Positions 35,243-47,284 of a stretch of DNA of 64,000 bases are shown here, in pieces (within the stretch, counting starts at the first letter, position 1; each line of letters opens with the position of its first letter). Below the pieces are notes generated by a model. That model searched no databases and was not told where the DNA came from. It saw only the letters and a list, made by a program, of their open reading frames with translations. Origin of the DNA: Buddleja alternifolia (taxonomy: Eukaryota > Streptophyta > Magnoliopsida > Lamiales > Scrophulariaceae); contig CM033408.1 in NCBI GenBank assembly GCA_019426215.1, forward strand, positions 8,435,077-8,499,076, read 5' to 3'. A program made the translations under genes and the position numbers.

Positions 35243-37797
35243 TAATAATGAACCCATATCACATGCTAACGTCTTGTACACGTGTAGATGCGACCATAAC
35301 TCCATTATACAATATGGACATAACATGGGACGGTATGAGGAATGCACACGATTTCATATACTTTTTTTTTTGAAAACGGGATATATGTATTAATGCATCA
35401 TTAATATTAATTATTTTTTTAACACTTCAAAATTATTAACAATTTACAACAACGAAAAACTGTAATAAAAAATATGATGATTTGTTGTCATATAGTTAAG
35501 TTATTCTTAAATTAGATTATATTGGACTTAAGTGAATGAAATGCATATGTTAGTGTTAAATTTTATTTTAAAGAACTTTACATTTTGTGGTCATCTCATA
35601 TGTATATAGAAAACCTCTAAATTTTGATAATTATTGTCATAGATCATTAATAAAACTTTGCAATTATACATATTTAGTACTGTAAACTTTTATTTAATGT
35701 ATTATTCAAGAATAATTTCTTAATATGTATTCTATTGAATACTTCTTTTTTGAGGAAAAAAAATAATAGTGTGAGTCGACCTGAAATAAACATGAAGTTT
35801 CTTGAAAATATGTGAGTGGAATTTGAGCCGAACCAAAGAAAAAAGTTTATGAGTCGAGCTTCAGCCTAAAGTATTCAAGTTCGATGATTTTGAACTTGAG
35901 TCACCCTAAGTTCAACTTATAAAATCCAATAGATAGATCTAATCAAGAACAAATAATTTTTTTCTTTCAAATTGATTAACTGGTTGTAATATTTAAAAGA
36001 CAATATGATATTACTTTATACGAACAAATATTAAATATGTGTAGTTAATGTGAAATTTGACGAACACCATATTGTAAAATGATGAAGAGATATCGGGAGA
36101 TAATGATAAAAATTTAATTTCAATATTCAGAATAAATGGATGTCTTTTACTACATTTTTGGGTAAAAAATGTGAGAGAATGTGAATGATTTAAAAAGTTT
36201 ATATGGTTGAAGTTGAACTATTTTTGGATAAAAGTTGTAGAAATCGTCCGGGAACTTTCCAATTGATGAAAAGGAAAGTATTGTAAAGAATACTTGTAAC
36301 TTTGTATATCACAAATATGACTGATCTGGTATGGTATTCTTCATTATTGTTTGCATAGATTTGAAATCATACCAATTTTACCAATACGTTAATCTTTTAC
36401 ACCAATACCTTAACTTTTTTAAAAAAAATCATAGACATAGTACAATCAGATACGGTACTCAATACAGTATAGTAAGATTTCAAAAAGAAGGAAAGATTGG
36501 TAGACTTCATGGACATTAAGTTACATACTTGAGAAATGAAACAAATAAGTGGACATAAACATAGGCTACATTATTGACAATTCAATTATGAAATCAGTAA
36601 CATGTTCAATTCATAGTCCATGTCTTTTTGACTTGCGAACCTATATAATTTATATATTTTTTTGTTTTTAGAAATAATTTGGAGCGCAAACTTATAGATT
36701 ACTCACAAATTCTAAATTCTTCTTCTTCTTCTTCTTCTTATTGTTATAATTTGAAATTCTGAATTATGGACAATCATTATCATTGGTCCGTTAAAAATTA
36801 TAATTATAGATAAAAGAAATTACAAAAAATCATTCACAAAATTTCAAGTCAATTTTCTCAATTGTAGTGACTCTTTTTCCAAACTAATGTAGAAGTTAAT
36901 GTACACTCTATTTTTCTTTTCATAGGAAATATATATAACCTAATTAATGCATTGATTGCGCTATTAAATATGTTAGGACTAAAGAGAGAGTTGTTGCTGC
37001 ATTTTAGTTGAGAAAGAATTTATTGGCAATTATATCTAGGCTGCTTTGCAGTTTGCACTATTTCTTAGTTAACCGACATTAATTCTCTTACACAATTTAT
37101 ATCTTTATTTTTACTGTTAAGACAAAAAGCAGTTCACCACTTCTTAATTTTACCTTTTAGAACTAAACCTCTTCAAAATCCAAAAAAAGAGACCATGTTC
37201 CACAGAAATTTATATGTAGCAGTTTTCATTGTCTATTTGTATGGTCTCAAAAGCTATTTTTTTAATCTTCGCATCGAAATCTTCTATATTCGGAATATAT
37301 TTTTCTCAAAAATTATTAATAGTTGTGTGATAATTTATGTTTTTAAAGAACGCAAGAAGCCAATTTTAAGAATTCAACTTTTCACTTATCACCTCTGATG
37401 CCAACTTATATTATAGAACATAACTGATTCACATGAGAGTTGATAAATGACATTCACGATCTTACAATAATGGCTGACATGCGACTGATTTCAACAAAAG
37501 TATCATCTAAATATTGATTTTGAGGCAAAGTGCTACAATATTTTAAACTTTTTAGTAGGTACAATTATCTGTTTTGAATTTTGAAGGAGTTTAATGCTAA
37601 AAAGTAAAATTTAGAGGGGGTGAATTGGTTTTTACCCTTTCTTGTATATGTTTTTCATCACTTTTCTTGCTTCTACCGTCTTCTTTACCCGTCCTCGCAC
37701 ACATGTTACTCTTACTATAATGCTAATGAGGTCATAGCCAAGTAGTTAGAATGAGACTCCATTACTTTAGAGATATTAAAAACTATATATATATATA
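35243..37797. other. Intergenic AT-rich DNA
   Basis: There is no gene that I recognise. A (TTC)n run lies at about 36719-36739 and an (AT)n run at 37784-37802. The latter is the insertion site of the next LTR element. Confidence 0.45.
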
Positions 37798-38580
37798 TAT
37801 ATTGATCTAATCCAAATCCGGGGACTTGAATCAATCAGTCTTGAAGGACTCGAACCCTACACACGAGTATGATTATGATGGTTTTAGACTGCACTTAAGG
37901 ATAATTAAGCTACCTACGTACTTAATTAGTATCAAACCAACGTAGTTCTATAATAAGGTGAATAGTCAGGGTCGTACTCGAGGAACGATTTTAACTTCCA
38001 AATTTATATGTATATAGGAACGTACTTCTCAGTCTATAGACTCGTTACTAATGAATATACGAGGCTAAAACCGGAGAGATTATTCTCCAGCCCCCCCGCA
38101 ATAAGTGTTATGAGGGGGTATTTATAGATGCAAGTGTTGTACGGATCTGACAGCGATAAGTGGGTCGCACCGATGATGCCACGTGGTGCCTATGAACGGT
38201 CAGGATCTTGACTCATATCTAGCGAACGACCCGACCCGGATCACTTAAAAACACGCGGATCTTCCATTATGGGCCGGTTTCTGGGTCTGTGTTGGGCCTC
38301 ACATGCTATAATATTTCATTCTTGGGCTAAATACCATATTTTGGTATATCATTAAGTCCCCCACTTCATCAGTATTAAAGAGGAGACATTTATGGCTTTA
38401 AATTTACTACTGAGGAAGTAAAAGTCAAAAGTAAATCTGAATTTTTCAAACAGAATGACACTTTCACATGACCTTCGTCAAAAGAATGAACAAGCAGAAA
38501 ACAGGTAACGAGATTGGCGTGACCCTAAATAGCGATATTACAAATATGATCTGTGTTTCACATCAAAGTTTAAAGTCGAA

Positions 38581-39030
38581 TTAGACTTAAGAGTTAAAAA
38601 TGTGATCTTTTATCTCGGGTCGTTCACGACGTACGACTCCAGAGTTAGAGTCTAATTCGACTAAAGAGTTGAAAATGTGATCTCTCTAAGATCATCTATC
38701 TCGGGTCGTTCACGACGTACGACTCCAGAGTTAGAGTCTAATTAGACTAAAGAGTTGAAAATGTGATCTCTCTAAGATCATCTATCTCAGGTCGTTCACG
38801 ACGTACGACTCCAGAGTTGAAAATGTGATCTATCTAAGATCATCTATCTTCGAGGCTAGAGGCTAATTAGACTAAAGAGTTGAAAATGTGATCTTTCTAA
38901 GATCATCTATCTCGGGTCGTTCACGACGTACGACTCCAGAGTTAGAGTCTAATTAGACTAAAGAGTTGAAAATGTGATCTCTCTAAGGTCATCTATCTCG
39001 GGTCGTTCACGACGTACGACTCCAGAGTTA
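38581..39030. repeat. 86-bp tandem repeat inside the LTR element
   Basis: The marker CGTTCACGAC recurs at about 38621, 38707, 38793, 38918 and 39004. Spacing is 86 bp, except one 125-bp interval with a partial unit. Each unit contains GGTCGTTCACGACGTACGAC, which is self-complementary in part. Confidence 0.9.
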
Positions 39031-39640
39031 GACAATCCCTTTCATTTGATGGGTTGCTCGTAATTACGAGTCTGACAATGCTTTCATTTGATGGTTGCTC
39101 ATGATTACGAGTCTGACAATGCTTTCATTTGATGGGCTGCTCGTGATTAGAAGTCCGACATCCCTTCATTTGCTCGGCTGCTCGTGATTACGAGTCTGAC
39201 GATCCCTTCATTTGCTGGGCTGCTCGTGATTACGAGTCTTACGATCCCTTCATTTGCTGGGCTGCTCGTGATTATGAGTCTGACGATCCCTTCATTTGTT
39301 GGGCTGCTCGTGATTACGAGTCTGACGATGCTTTCATTTGATGGTTGCTCGTGATTACGAGTCTGACAATGCTTTCATTTGATGGGCTGCTCTTGATTAC
39401 GAGTCCGACGATCCCTTCATTTGCTAGGCTGCTCGTGATTACGAGTCTGACGATTTCTTCATTTGTTGGGCTGCTCGTGATTACGAGTCCGACGATCCCT
39501 TTATTTGCTGGGCTGCTCGTGATTACGAGTCTAACGATCCCTTCATTTGCTGGGCTGCTCGTAATTACGAGTCTGACGATCCCTTCATTTGTTGGGCTGC
39601 TCGTGATTACGAGTCTGACGATCCCTTTATTTGCTGGTTC
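39031..39640. repeat. 42-bp tandem repeat with CTCGTGATTACGAG hairpin
   Basis: About 14 units read GGGCTGCTCGTGATTACGAG followed by TCTGACGATCCCTTCATTTGCT, with variation. Adjacent CTCGTG marks at about 39181, 39223 and 39265 are 42 bp apart. Because 42 is a multiple of three, both strands stay open for over 100 codons; these frames are artefacts. Confidence 0.9.
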
Positions 39641-40333
39641 CTCCTTCAACATGCGGATCACCAACACCTTGATCCAACTTTCCCTCCACTTGAACCAAAC
39701 GAGTCTTCATATTGCCAGCCTCCATTCCTAATAACAAGTCTCAGCAACTTCAAAGTAGTTTCCCACAGACGGCGCCAACTGATCTAATCCAAATTCGGGG
39801 ACTTGAATCTATCAGTCTGGAAGGACTCGAACCCTACACACGAGTATGATTATGATGGTTTTAGACTGCACTCAATGATAATTAAGCTACCTACGTACCT
39901 AATTAGGATCAAGCCAATGTAGTTCTATAATAAGGTGAATAGTCAGGGTCGTACTCGAGGAACGATTCTAACTTCCAAATTTATATGTATATAGGAACGT
40001 ACTTCTCAGTCTATAGACTCGTTACTAATGAATATACGAGGCTAAAATCAGAGAGAGTATTCTCCAGCCCCCCCGTAATAAGTGTTATGAGGGGGTATTT
40101 ATAGATGCAAATGTTGTACGGATCTGACAGCGATAAGTGGGTCGCACCGATGATGCCACGTGGTGCCTATGAACGGTCAGGATCTTGACTCGTATCTAGC
40201 GAACGACCCGACCCGGATCACTTAAAAGCACGCGGTTCTTCCATTATGGGCCGGTTTATGGGTCTGTGTTGGGCCTCACATGCTATAATATTTCATTCTT
40301 GGGCTAAATACCATATTTTGGTATATCATATAT

Positions 40334-40990
40334 ATAAGTGCGTGTATTTGTTAATTTTTTAAAAATGTCTTCATTTTATTTATACATTTTGATTTAAATC
40401 TAAATTGTGTTTAATTAACTTTTGTTATATTATATTTGAGTTGAATGATACAAGTTATAACTAGTCATTTCTATCATAAAGTGAAGAAGTTGTTATAACT
40501 TATAACTATATTCGAACCAAATCACTTCCAACTTTATTGCCCACGTACGCGTGTGTTGAATACTAATTTAGATAGGTGGTGCACATTTGTGTCGAACAAG
40601 ATCGCGAGCCCGACAAATTGGCCTGACTTAAATTGAGCTTTATTATTTCTGTTCACCAATTCAAGAGTTTCTTAATTATTATAATTTTTAAATGCTACAT
40701 TTTAATAATATGAATTTTGACAATACATGAGCTCCAACAAAAAACTCAACTTCAAACTTGAACTTGAATCTTTGAAAAGAGGCCCATCAAATTAGGAAAT
40801 TTCATCAAGCTTGACTCAATGATTGGCAACCCAACTTAGTGGTTTTGGTGCGGTCTTTTGTATTTATGGTTTCTTATATTTAATTTATGGTATTTATGGT
40901 TTCTTATATTTAATTTATGGAAAGTTTTAATTCAGATTCGATCAAATTTGACTATAATTTGTAAATGGATTAAACTATATTTGTCATGTG
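40334..40990. other. Intergenic stretch with a perfect 30-bp tandem duplication
   Basis: At 40861-40920 a 30-bp unit beginning TATTTATGGTTTC is repeated exactly twice. Nothing else is recognised. Confidence 0.6.
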
Positions 40991-40995
40991 ATTGA

Positions 40996-42666
40996 TGATA
41001 AGAGGCATTTTTACGTGTTTTTAAGCCCCTTTGCGTTTATGTCTTAGGTTCATTTATCGCTTGATTCTTGCCACATGTGCGTTTAATTCGTGCATTAAGT
41101 GATTTCAGGTCTTAAATGGATACAATCAAAGAACGGGATGAAAAATGACGTATAAAACAAGTTTAGGCCAAATTGCTACGCACCCCTACGCCTAGGCGCC
41201 ATCTTGCCCACGCCCGGGCGCCGTATCTACACCACTTTCCACGTTCGAGCGCTATTTCCATATGTTTAGAGGCCGAATTGGATGAAGTTTCCTTCTACAA
41301 TGTTGTAGAACTATGTGTTAGCTTCAAATGAGGACTTGAATCATCCAAATCGGAGTTTCGTGGAGAAAGTTATGAATGAAATACGATTGCTGCGCAGGAT
41401 ACATTGCATTTAATTTCAGCATTCTGAATCCCGCGCCCAAGCGCCGTAATGCCACGCCTAGGCGTGTCCACACCCGAATTGAGATTCTTTTCAGCCAAAA
41501 GATCATCATTTGATGGGGGAATGGAACATTTAAAGCCAAGAGGTCATCACATGTATGAGAGGGATGTCATAAGTATGTTTCTTAATAGATCTACTTTAGG
41601 GAATTTTATACTACTCACTTTAAGAGTAGTGGATGACACACTAGTGGAGGACACACACTAGGAGCTGATTTGTTGTGGTCTTCTTAAGGCATTTTTGAGC
41701 ACAATTGACCGACACATCTTGGAGGAGGAGAGAGAGAGAGGCATTTTGACCATCACTTTTCACTCATCATCATTCATCACCATTTCTTCATCACTTTTGG
41801 AGGGGAACAAAGAGAGAGGAGCTAAGGATTGAAGATCAAGAGAGCAAAGATCCATCATCAATCAATTGAGGGAGTTTTAATTATTTGCATTTACATGTTT
41901 ATTTCCATGAGTATGTATATGTTTGTATTAGATTTTCTTAAGGCTTTGATGAGAGGCTAATATTGTAGAACTAAGGCCATGTGAAGGCCAAATTTATGAA
42001 TCAATATATGTGAAGTTGCTCTTTGTATTAATTCTCCTATTGCTTTGTGTGTTAATTCTATGCTTTTATTCCAATCATGTGTTTGATCACCATATGCTTG
42101 CTATCTTGCCTAATCTAGTTGTTCGAGAGAAAATAGATTAGGGTGCAAGAGAATTAACACATCATCCGAAACAAATGAGGGATTGCCCTAGAAATAGGTA
42201 AAGATTCCCGGGTGTTGTTAGCCGGATTCGTTCGGGGAAGCTCTAGAACGTTAATGCGTGATTTTTGATTAGATTCTCGGATAGACATATTTAGAGAACC
42301 GTCAATTAATCATAGGATTATTATGTGCCGAGACATCGGGTAATAGTTAATTTAGGAGTTTCCACCAAAGCAATAGGAGTCTAATAATTCGAAGAGTAGC
42401 TCATATATATTGACGAGTAGATTCGGTTGTAGCATGTGCCTTAGTCATTGTATCATACGTGAGATTAAATCTATAGTACGTTTCTTTTTGGTTCTTCGTT
42501 TGTTTAATCTTTTTCTTGCACTTTACTTTAATTGTCTTATCTTTTATCGAAAATCATTAACTAGAATTCAAGTCCTTGTGGTTCGACAACCCGGACTTTT
42601 TGTCCACTTATTACTACACACGTCTAGTGCACTTGCTATTATAGCACGTTAGCTTTTAGCGTGTCA
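40996..42666 (+). mobile_element. Solo LTR of a Ty3/gypsy element (Athila/Tat-like)
   Basis: A 1671-bp block starts TGATAAGAGGC and ends TTAGCGTGTCA, flanked by perfect ATTGA duplications (40991-40995, 42667-42671). The 3' part (AAGTCCTTGTGGTTCGACAA, then TTATTACTACACACG and GTGCACTTGC) resembles the downstream LTR region of Athila/Tat-type elements. No internal domain is adjacent, so it is a solo LTR left by recombination. The family assignment is from memory; the LTR structure is directly seen. Confidence 0.8.
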
Positions 42667-42792
42667 ATTGATCATATGGTTAGTACATATTTAACATTTA
42701 ATAAGAGATATTCTATAATATATATATATATATATATATATCAAGTTCGGAGTCATTTTCTTCTGGCTTGTCCAGCTATGCCGAGCATTGTT

Positions 42793-45700
42793 GGGTTTTT
42801 TATTAGATTAATATAAAAAAAAGAAAAATTCTCAAAATAATATGATTTAAAAAGCGTTATATTTTTAATATAAAACGGCATGCAGTATGTCGTCTTCAAT
42901 TTTCATTTTTTTTTATTTTCGAAAATTGAAGACGACATGCCAAATGTCGTCTTCAATTTTTTCTTCTTCTAATTTTTGAAAATTGAAGACGACATGACCG
43001 ATATCTTATGCTTATATTTTGTGTATAGATGTATTTCGTCTATGCATATGACTTTACAACAATGTCAAAATCCATCTATACACGGCTTGAATGCCCAAAA
43101 GACATATTTGATCACCTTTTTTCTATCATCATATCTTGTATCATAGTTATCCCATTCAACAACAGTGCCCGGGTTCCATTTTTGGATAGTTCCCAAAAAC
43201 TTAGGCAATTTTCATACTGATTCCTCCAAGTCCCATAAACAACCTCGCGTTCACGTTTCAAGCTGTACAAGCCTTAGCATATGAAATATCAAACCCGAAT
43301 TGATCATTCACCATTGTAATGACGTTGGTGATCTTGTATGCTGGATCAGTGCAAACAATCCCTATCAAAAGGGTAGCAACCAAATTTTTGTCCAAGTTAC
43401 AGTGATTGCGAGATACTAAATCTAAGAGACATGTATGAGGCCCATAATACTTTGTGATCTTGAAGCATCGAATATTTTATTTGTATATTGCTCGGAGGAA
43501 CCATTTGCATTTAATTCTTGAGTCTTTATGTTTGCATTTCACTCTCCATAGTGTCGGGTTACTCAACTCCACGTAATACTCACGCTTCGCATGTCGCACT
43601 GAGTAATCTTTCACAGCACAAATGAGATGTTTCTTGTCTTTAAAGACCATGTGTAAGTCGAGATTTCCATTTTTGAAATCATAAAACTTACCCTTTGATG
43701 CAGCTTGGATATCAATAGAGTCTGCTTCTACCTCTGGATATGTTCTTGTGTAGAACGGAGTGACTGGATATAACATGTCCACATTTACTGTCGGAGGTAT
43801 TGGATCGTTAACCGACACTTGATGTTGCGATGATGTTCTTATGTCAGGCTGTGACAGTGTCTCCAATATGACATTGACACCAACTTCTCCCTCATCATCA
43901 GGTGGAATAGGGTAATCAATTTCATCTGGCTCTGAATCACTCAATTCTGAATCATTAAAACATTTTTATTGTAGCTCACGGGCAAATTCACTATTATCAG
44001 GCTCTCTAAAACTCTGCGATTCAGTATTGTGCTGCCATATGCCCCCAATTTCATGTGATGATGTAGAGGCACCTACACAATAGTCATGCAACCTAAAACT
44101 TTTCATTCCTTGTGTCACCGCTGGCAGATCAGGTATAGCAAGTTGTGTTAAAAGCGACATGTAATGGTCAAGCTCTTGGCTAACGGACGTCTCTTGGGAC
44201 AAACGCATATCAGGAACAATATTGTTGTACCTTTCATTTTTCTCAATATAGAGATGTAGGCTAATAATCTTACCATCAGGATTCATGAAAAACCTTAAGC
44301 TTTCATCATCGGTTATCTCCAAAATAGATTATTTTATCATAGATCTATACTCGCATGAATACTTAGCAAATACTTTTAGTGAAAATCCATCAATATCTAT
44401 TCGAGTTCGCATATACAATCTCACCATAAATCAGTAAAGTTTGTCGGACGTAGTATTCTCATATACCCAACTGAAGGAATGCTATATGTGATAAAAATTC
44501 GACTCTTGTAGTATTTGAACTCCCGAGTACACCATAACATCAATTTTGTTGAGGTTCGACATATCTTCAAAAAATAAATAAACTAGAAACATTAGTTCAA
44601 GGGACCACTAACTTATCAAATTATAAAAAGCATATTTTGTAGTTTAATGGGCATAAAAAATTGATTTTCTTGCCACTCACTATTATATTAAGACTAGAGA
44701 TGGCAACGGGGCGGTTTTGGGTTTGTTCTCGTGGATCCGGAACCGGAACCACATAGATTTTTGAAATTCGGAATCGGAACCGCATAGATTTTTGAAATCC
44801 GGAATCGGAACCGAAACAACATAATGAAGGACCCAGAACCACGAGATCTGCGGGTACCCGTGAAACATGTTTCAACCAGAACCGCAAGACTTTGTTCTTT
44901 TTTTTTTTTTTTTTTAAATTAGTGAGATTTACAAATTAAACACCCCAAGATTATCAACTGATCTTTGTATAAATGAAATAAGCAAAAGACAAAAACTAAT
45001 TTACTAAGTTGCAAATGAACAAAAACGGATTGATGCTTAGATATGAACAAATAAACTAATTCAACTCAATCTCACGGCTATTAATTAGTTACTCATCCTT
45101 AACCAAATTCTAACCATCAGCTCAAAACTTCCATCTTATTGGTCGGACCAAACCCTAAACTTCATCTGACCATCAAATTACCACAAAATTGAAATTTCAA
45201 AAATTTGTGAAGAGGCTCATACAACACAGAATTCCATTCAAAATACTTCATCAAACCTTCCTTAGTTTCTCTAGAAAGCTGAAACAAGTTCCAAAACATA
45301 AATATATATACAATGTGTATACAATCGGAAACAAGTTCCAAAACATAAATAAGACCTATAATTAAATTAAACAATCAACTCTTTAACATATTTAAAAAGA
45401 GATATTCACCAATTATAACATATTATTTACCTGTAATCCGTAAATTTGAAGTTGAATGACTCCAAATATGAATTTTTTTTCTCCGAAGCACAATGTGTAC
45501 AATCTACAATTAAGACAAACAAAACCATTAACATAAATAACTATTGTATAAGTTCACAAATAATAATATGTAAATTTATTTTTTATCTGATAATTTAAAA
45601 TTTAAAAAGTATCCGGATATTAATTCTTCTCAACCAAAAAAGAAAAATCCGCTGAAAGAAAGTTCTGTTGAAAGAAAGTTGAAGAAAAATATAGAGTAAA

Positions 45701-46060
45701 ACTCTGTTAAAGTTGAGAGAATGAGAAAATCTTGCAAAAGTGGGAGTGAAAATTTTTTGCAAAGTTGAGTGAATTTATAGATGAATTTAGGATAAAATAA
45801 TAAAAAACAAAAGGTTTTCCGTATTAAAAAAAAAGAAAAATTGAAGATGACATTTGGCATGTTGTCTTCCATTTTCAAAAAAATAAATAATTGAAAATTG
45901 AAGACGACATGCCAAATGTCGTCTTCAATTTTCAAAAATTAAAAAAAAAGAAGAAAATTTATGAAGACGACATATTTCATGCCGTTTTATATTTTTAATA
46001 TAACGATTTTTAAATCATATTATTTTGAGAATTTTTTTATATTATTCTAATAAAAAACTC
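42793..46060 (-). mobile_element. Deleted Mutator-like element, 3.3 kb
   Basis: The 10-bp duplication GAGCATTGTT (42783-42792 and 46061-46070) flanks roughly 200-bp inverted repeats beginning GGGTTTTTTATTAG on the left and GAGTTTTTTATTAG read from the right. Each TIR contains further palindromes built from GAAGACGACAT and ATGTCGTCTTC. Inside, on the minus strand, is only the N-terminal part of a MURA transposase. A segment near 44700-44880 with GGAATCGGAACCG repeats may be a nested insertion. Confidence 0.9.
43020..44322 (-). pseudogene. MURA transposase N-terminal remnant
   Basis: From 44322 to 43966 a frame begins MEITDDESLRFFMNPDGK. From 43944 to 43477 another carries an acidic stretch and the MuDR DNA-binding domain (FKDKKHLICAVKDYSVRHAK, VKCKHKDSRIKCKWFLRAIY). 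Downstream, to about 43020, only a stop-ridden remnant of the region around the first catalytic Asp remains. The sequence then runs directly into the left TIR. The rest of the catalytic core and the SWIM finger are absent, so this is an internal-deletion derivative. Confidence 0.75.
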
Positions 46061-46070
46061 GAGCATTGTT

Positions 46071-47284
46071 AGACTACCACTGGTGTGACCCCTACTGATA
46101 TGTGTATACATATATATAATTATATTATAATAATAATGGTTGTATATTTGTATTTTTATTTCTTGTACATTTATAATAAAACTTATATGTTAATATGTGT
46201 TTTTTTATATATATAGATACGACTATCTACATATAAATAGTTTTTCATAAAAGTAAAATAAATTTAATATATATATATATATATATATAAATTATTTCAT
46301 CTGATAATAAATTCAAACATCACCCAAATATCATTTGGAAATGAGCAAGCCTATCGCATTTCCACCCAAAAATAAAATAACATCAAATACGCTTCTATCA
46401 ACACATTTCCCAATAATATTTTTCACTAAATAATCTCACCGAAAATCTCTTCCAAGACATGACCAAAGGAGGTCCAGATTTTGAACTGTTTCGTCAACAG
46501 TCCCCCCTTGTCAACTTTTTTTTTTAATATATATTTTGTATATATTTTAAATTATCCATGTACCAATTAATTAAAAAGTGATAATTTTTTTTTTCTTTTG
46601 CAATGATCCAATCTGAAACGCAAAATAGGATATTCTATTGTAAATGTCTATTGCATCTCTTGCTACAAGATATTAAGTGAATGACAATTCTTGTTGTAAA
46701 ATATTAAGTGAATGACACGTGTTCATTAAAAATTCTGACAATTATTTTAATTTTAAATACAATAAAACACGTATTATCTACCTAATAACTTATAATAAAA
46801 AATGCAATAGGAGTTGCAATAGAATATCTAACAATCTCAATCTCGGTCTATATCTACTTTGGACGATTTTTCCACAATGATTAAAATGGTAAGTGAGATT
46901 CTCATCGAAAAGATGAAACTATTTTCAAAATTCAAATCTTAAAAGTATACAAATAAGACACTTTTTTGTCAATAAAGCAAGCAATTCACATTAAAAAATG
47001 GATTTTAGCTTTTATAATATAATAACATGATTAATTGCATGGATTAAGGAGAAAGGATAAAATTTACAATTTCTAAAAGAAAAAAACTGTTTGAGACAAA
47101 CAGAAAAATTATCAACTCTGCCCATTAAAGCCATGCACTTCTTCCCATGCTCTTTCCTCACATCTTCAATTCACACACACACACACACACACACAACATT
47201 ATTCTGTATATATATATATATATAAAGCACACAAGCCCTAGTACCTTGTACATTAAACCCCTCTCTCTCTCTCTCTCTAAAAGG
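46071..47284 (+). promoter_or_regulatory. Upstream region of the DUF642 gene
   Basis: AT-rich DNA with (TA)n near 46269-46288. Close to the gene are a (CA)n run (47172-47195), TATATA repeats ending in TATAAAGCAC (about 47209-47230, a likely TATA box) and a CT run (47262-47279) in the leader. Confidence 0.5.

Larger units (their letters stand above)
37803..40328 (-). mobile_element. Non-autonomous LTR retrotransposon (TRIM/LARD-like), 2.5 kb
   Basis: Two direct LTRs of exactly 549 bp (37803-38351 and 39780-40328) start TGATCTAA and end TATATCA, with TATAT duplications (37798-37802, 40329-40333). Orientation is minus: a TATAAATACCCCC box lies in each LTR. Just inside the right LTR, read on the minus strand, is GTTGGCGCCGTCTGTGGGAA (the primer-binding-site region of many plant Ty3/gypsy elements). 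A purine tract, AAGTGGGGGACTTAA, abuts the left LTR. The 1428-bp interior has no gag or pol; it consists largely of two tandem arrays. I count roughly 20 differences between the LTRs, so the insertion is not very recent. Confidence 0.92.

Noticed and set aside
39031..39640. CRISPR-like appearance of regularly repeated hairpin units
   Set aside because: Units are contiguous with no unique spacers, and the sequence lies inside a plant LTR element.
39314..39731. Overlapping open frames of 117 and 128 codons on opposite strands
   Set aside because: They are created by the 42-bp tandem repeat, whose length is divisible by three; there is no codon or domain signal.
44621..44887. 88-codon frame with repeated FRFRISKIY-like units
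   Set aside because: It comes from tandem GGAATCGGAACCG repeats in a probable nested repeat, not from a gene.
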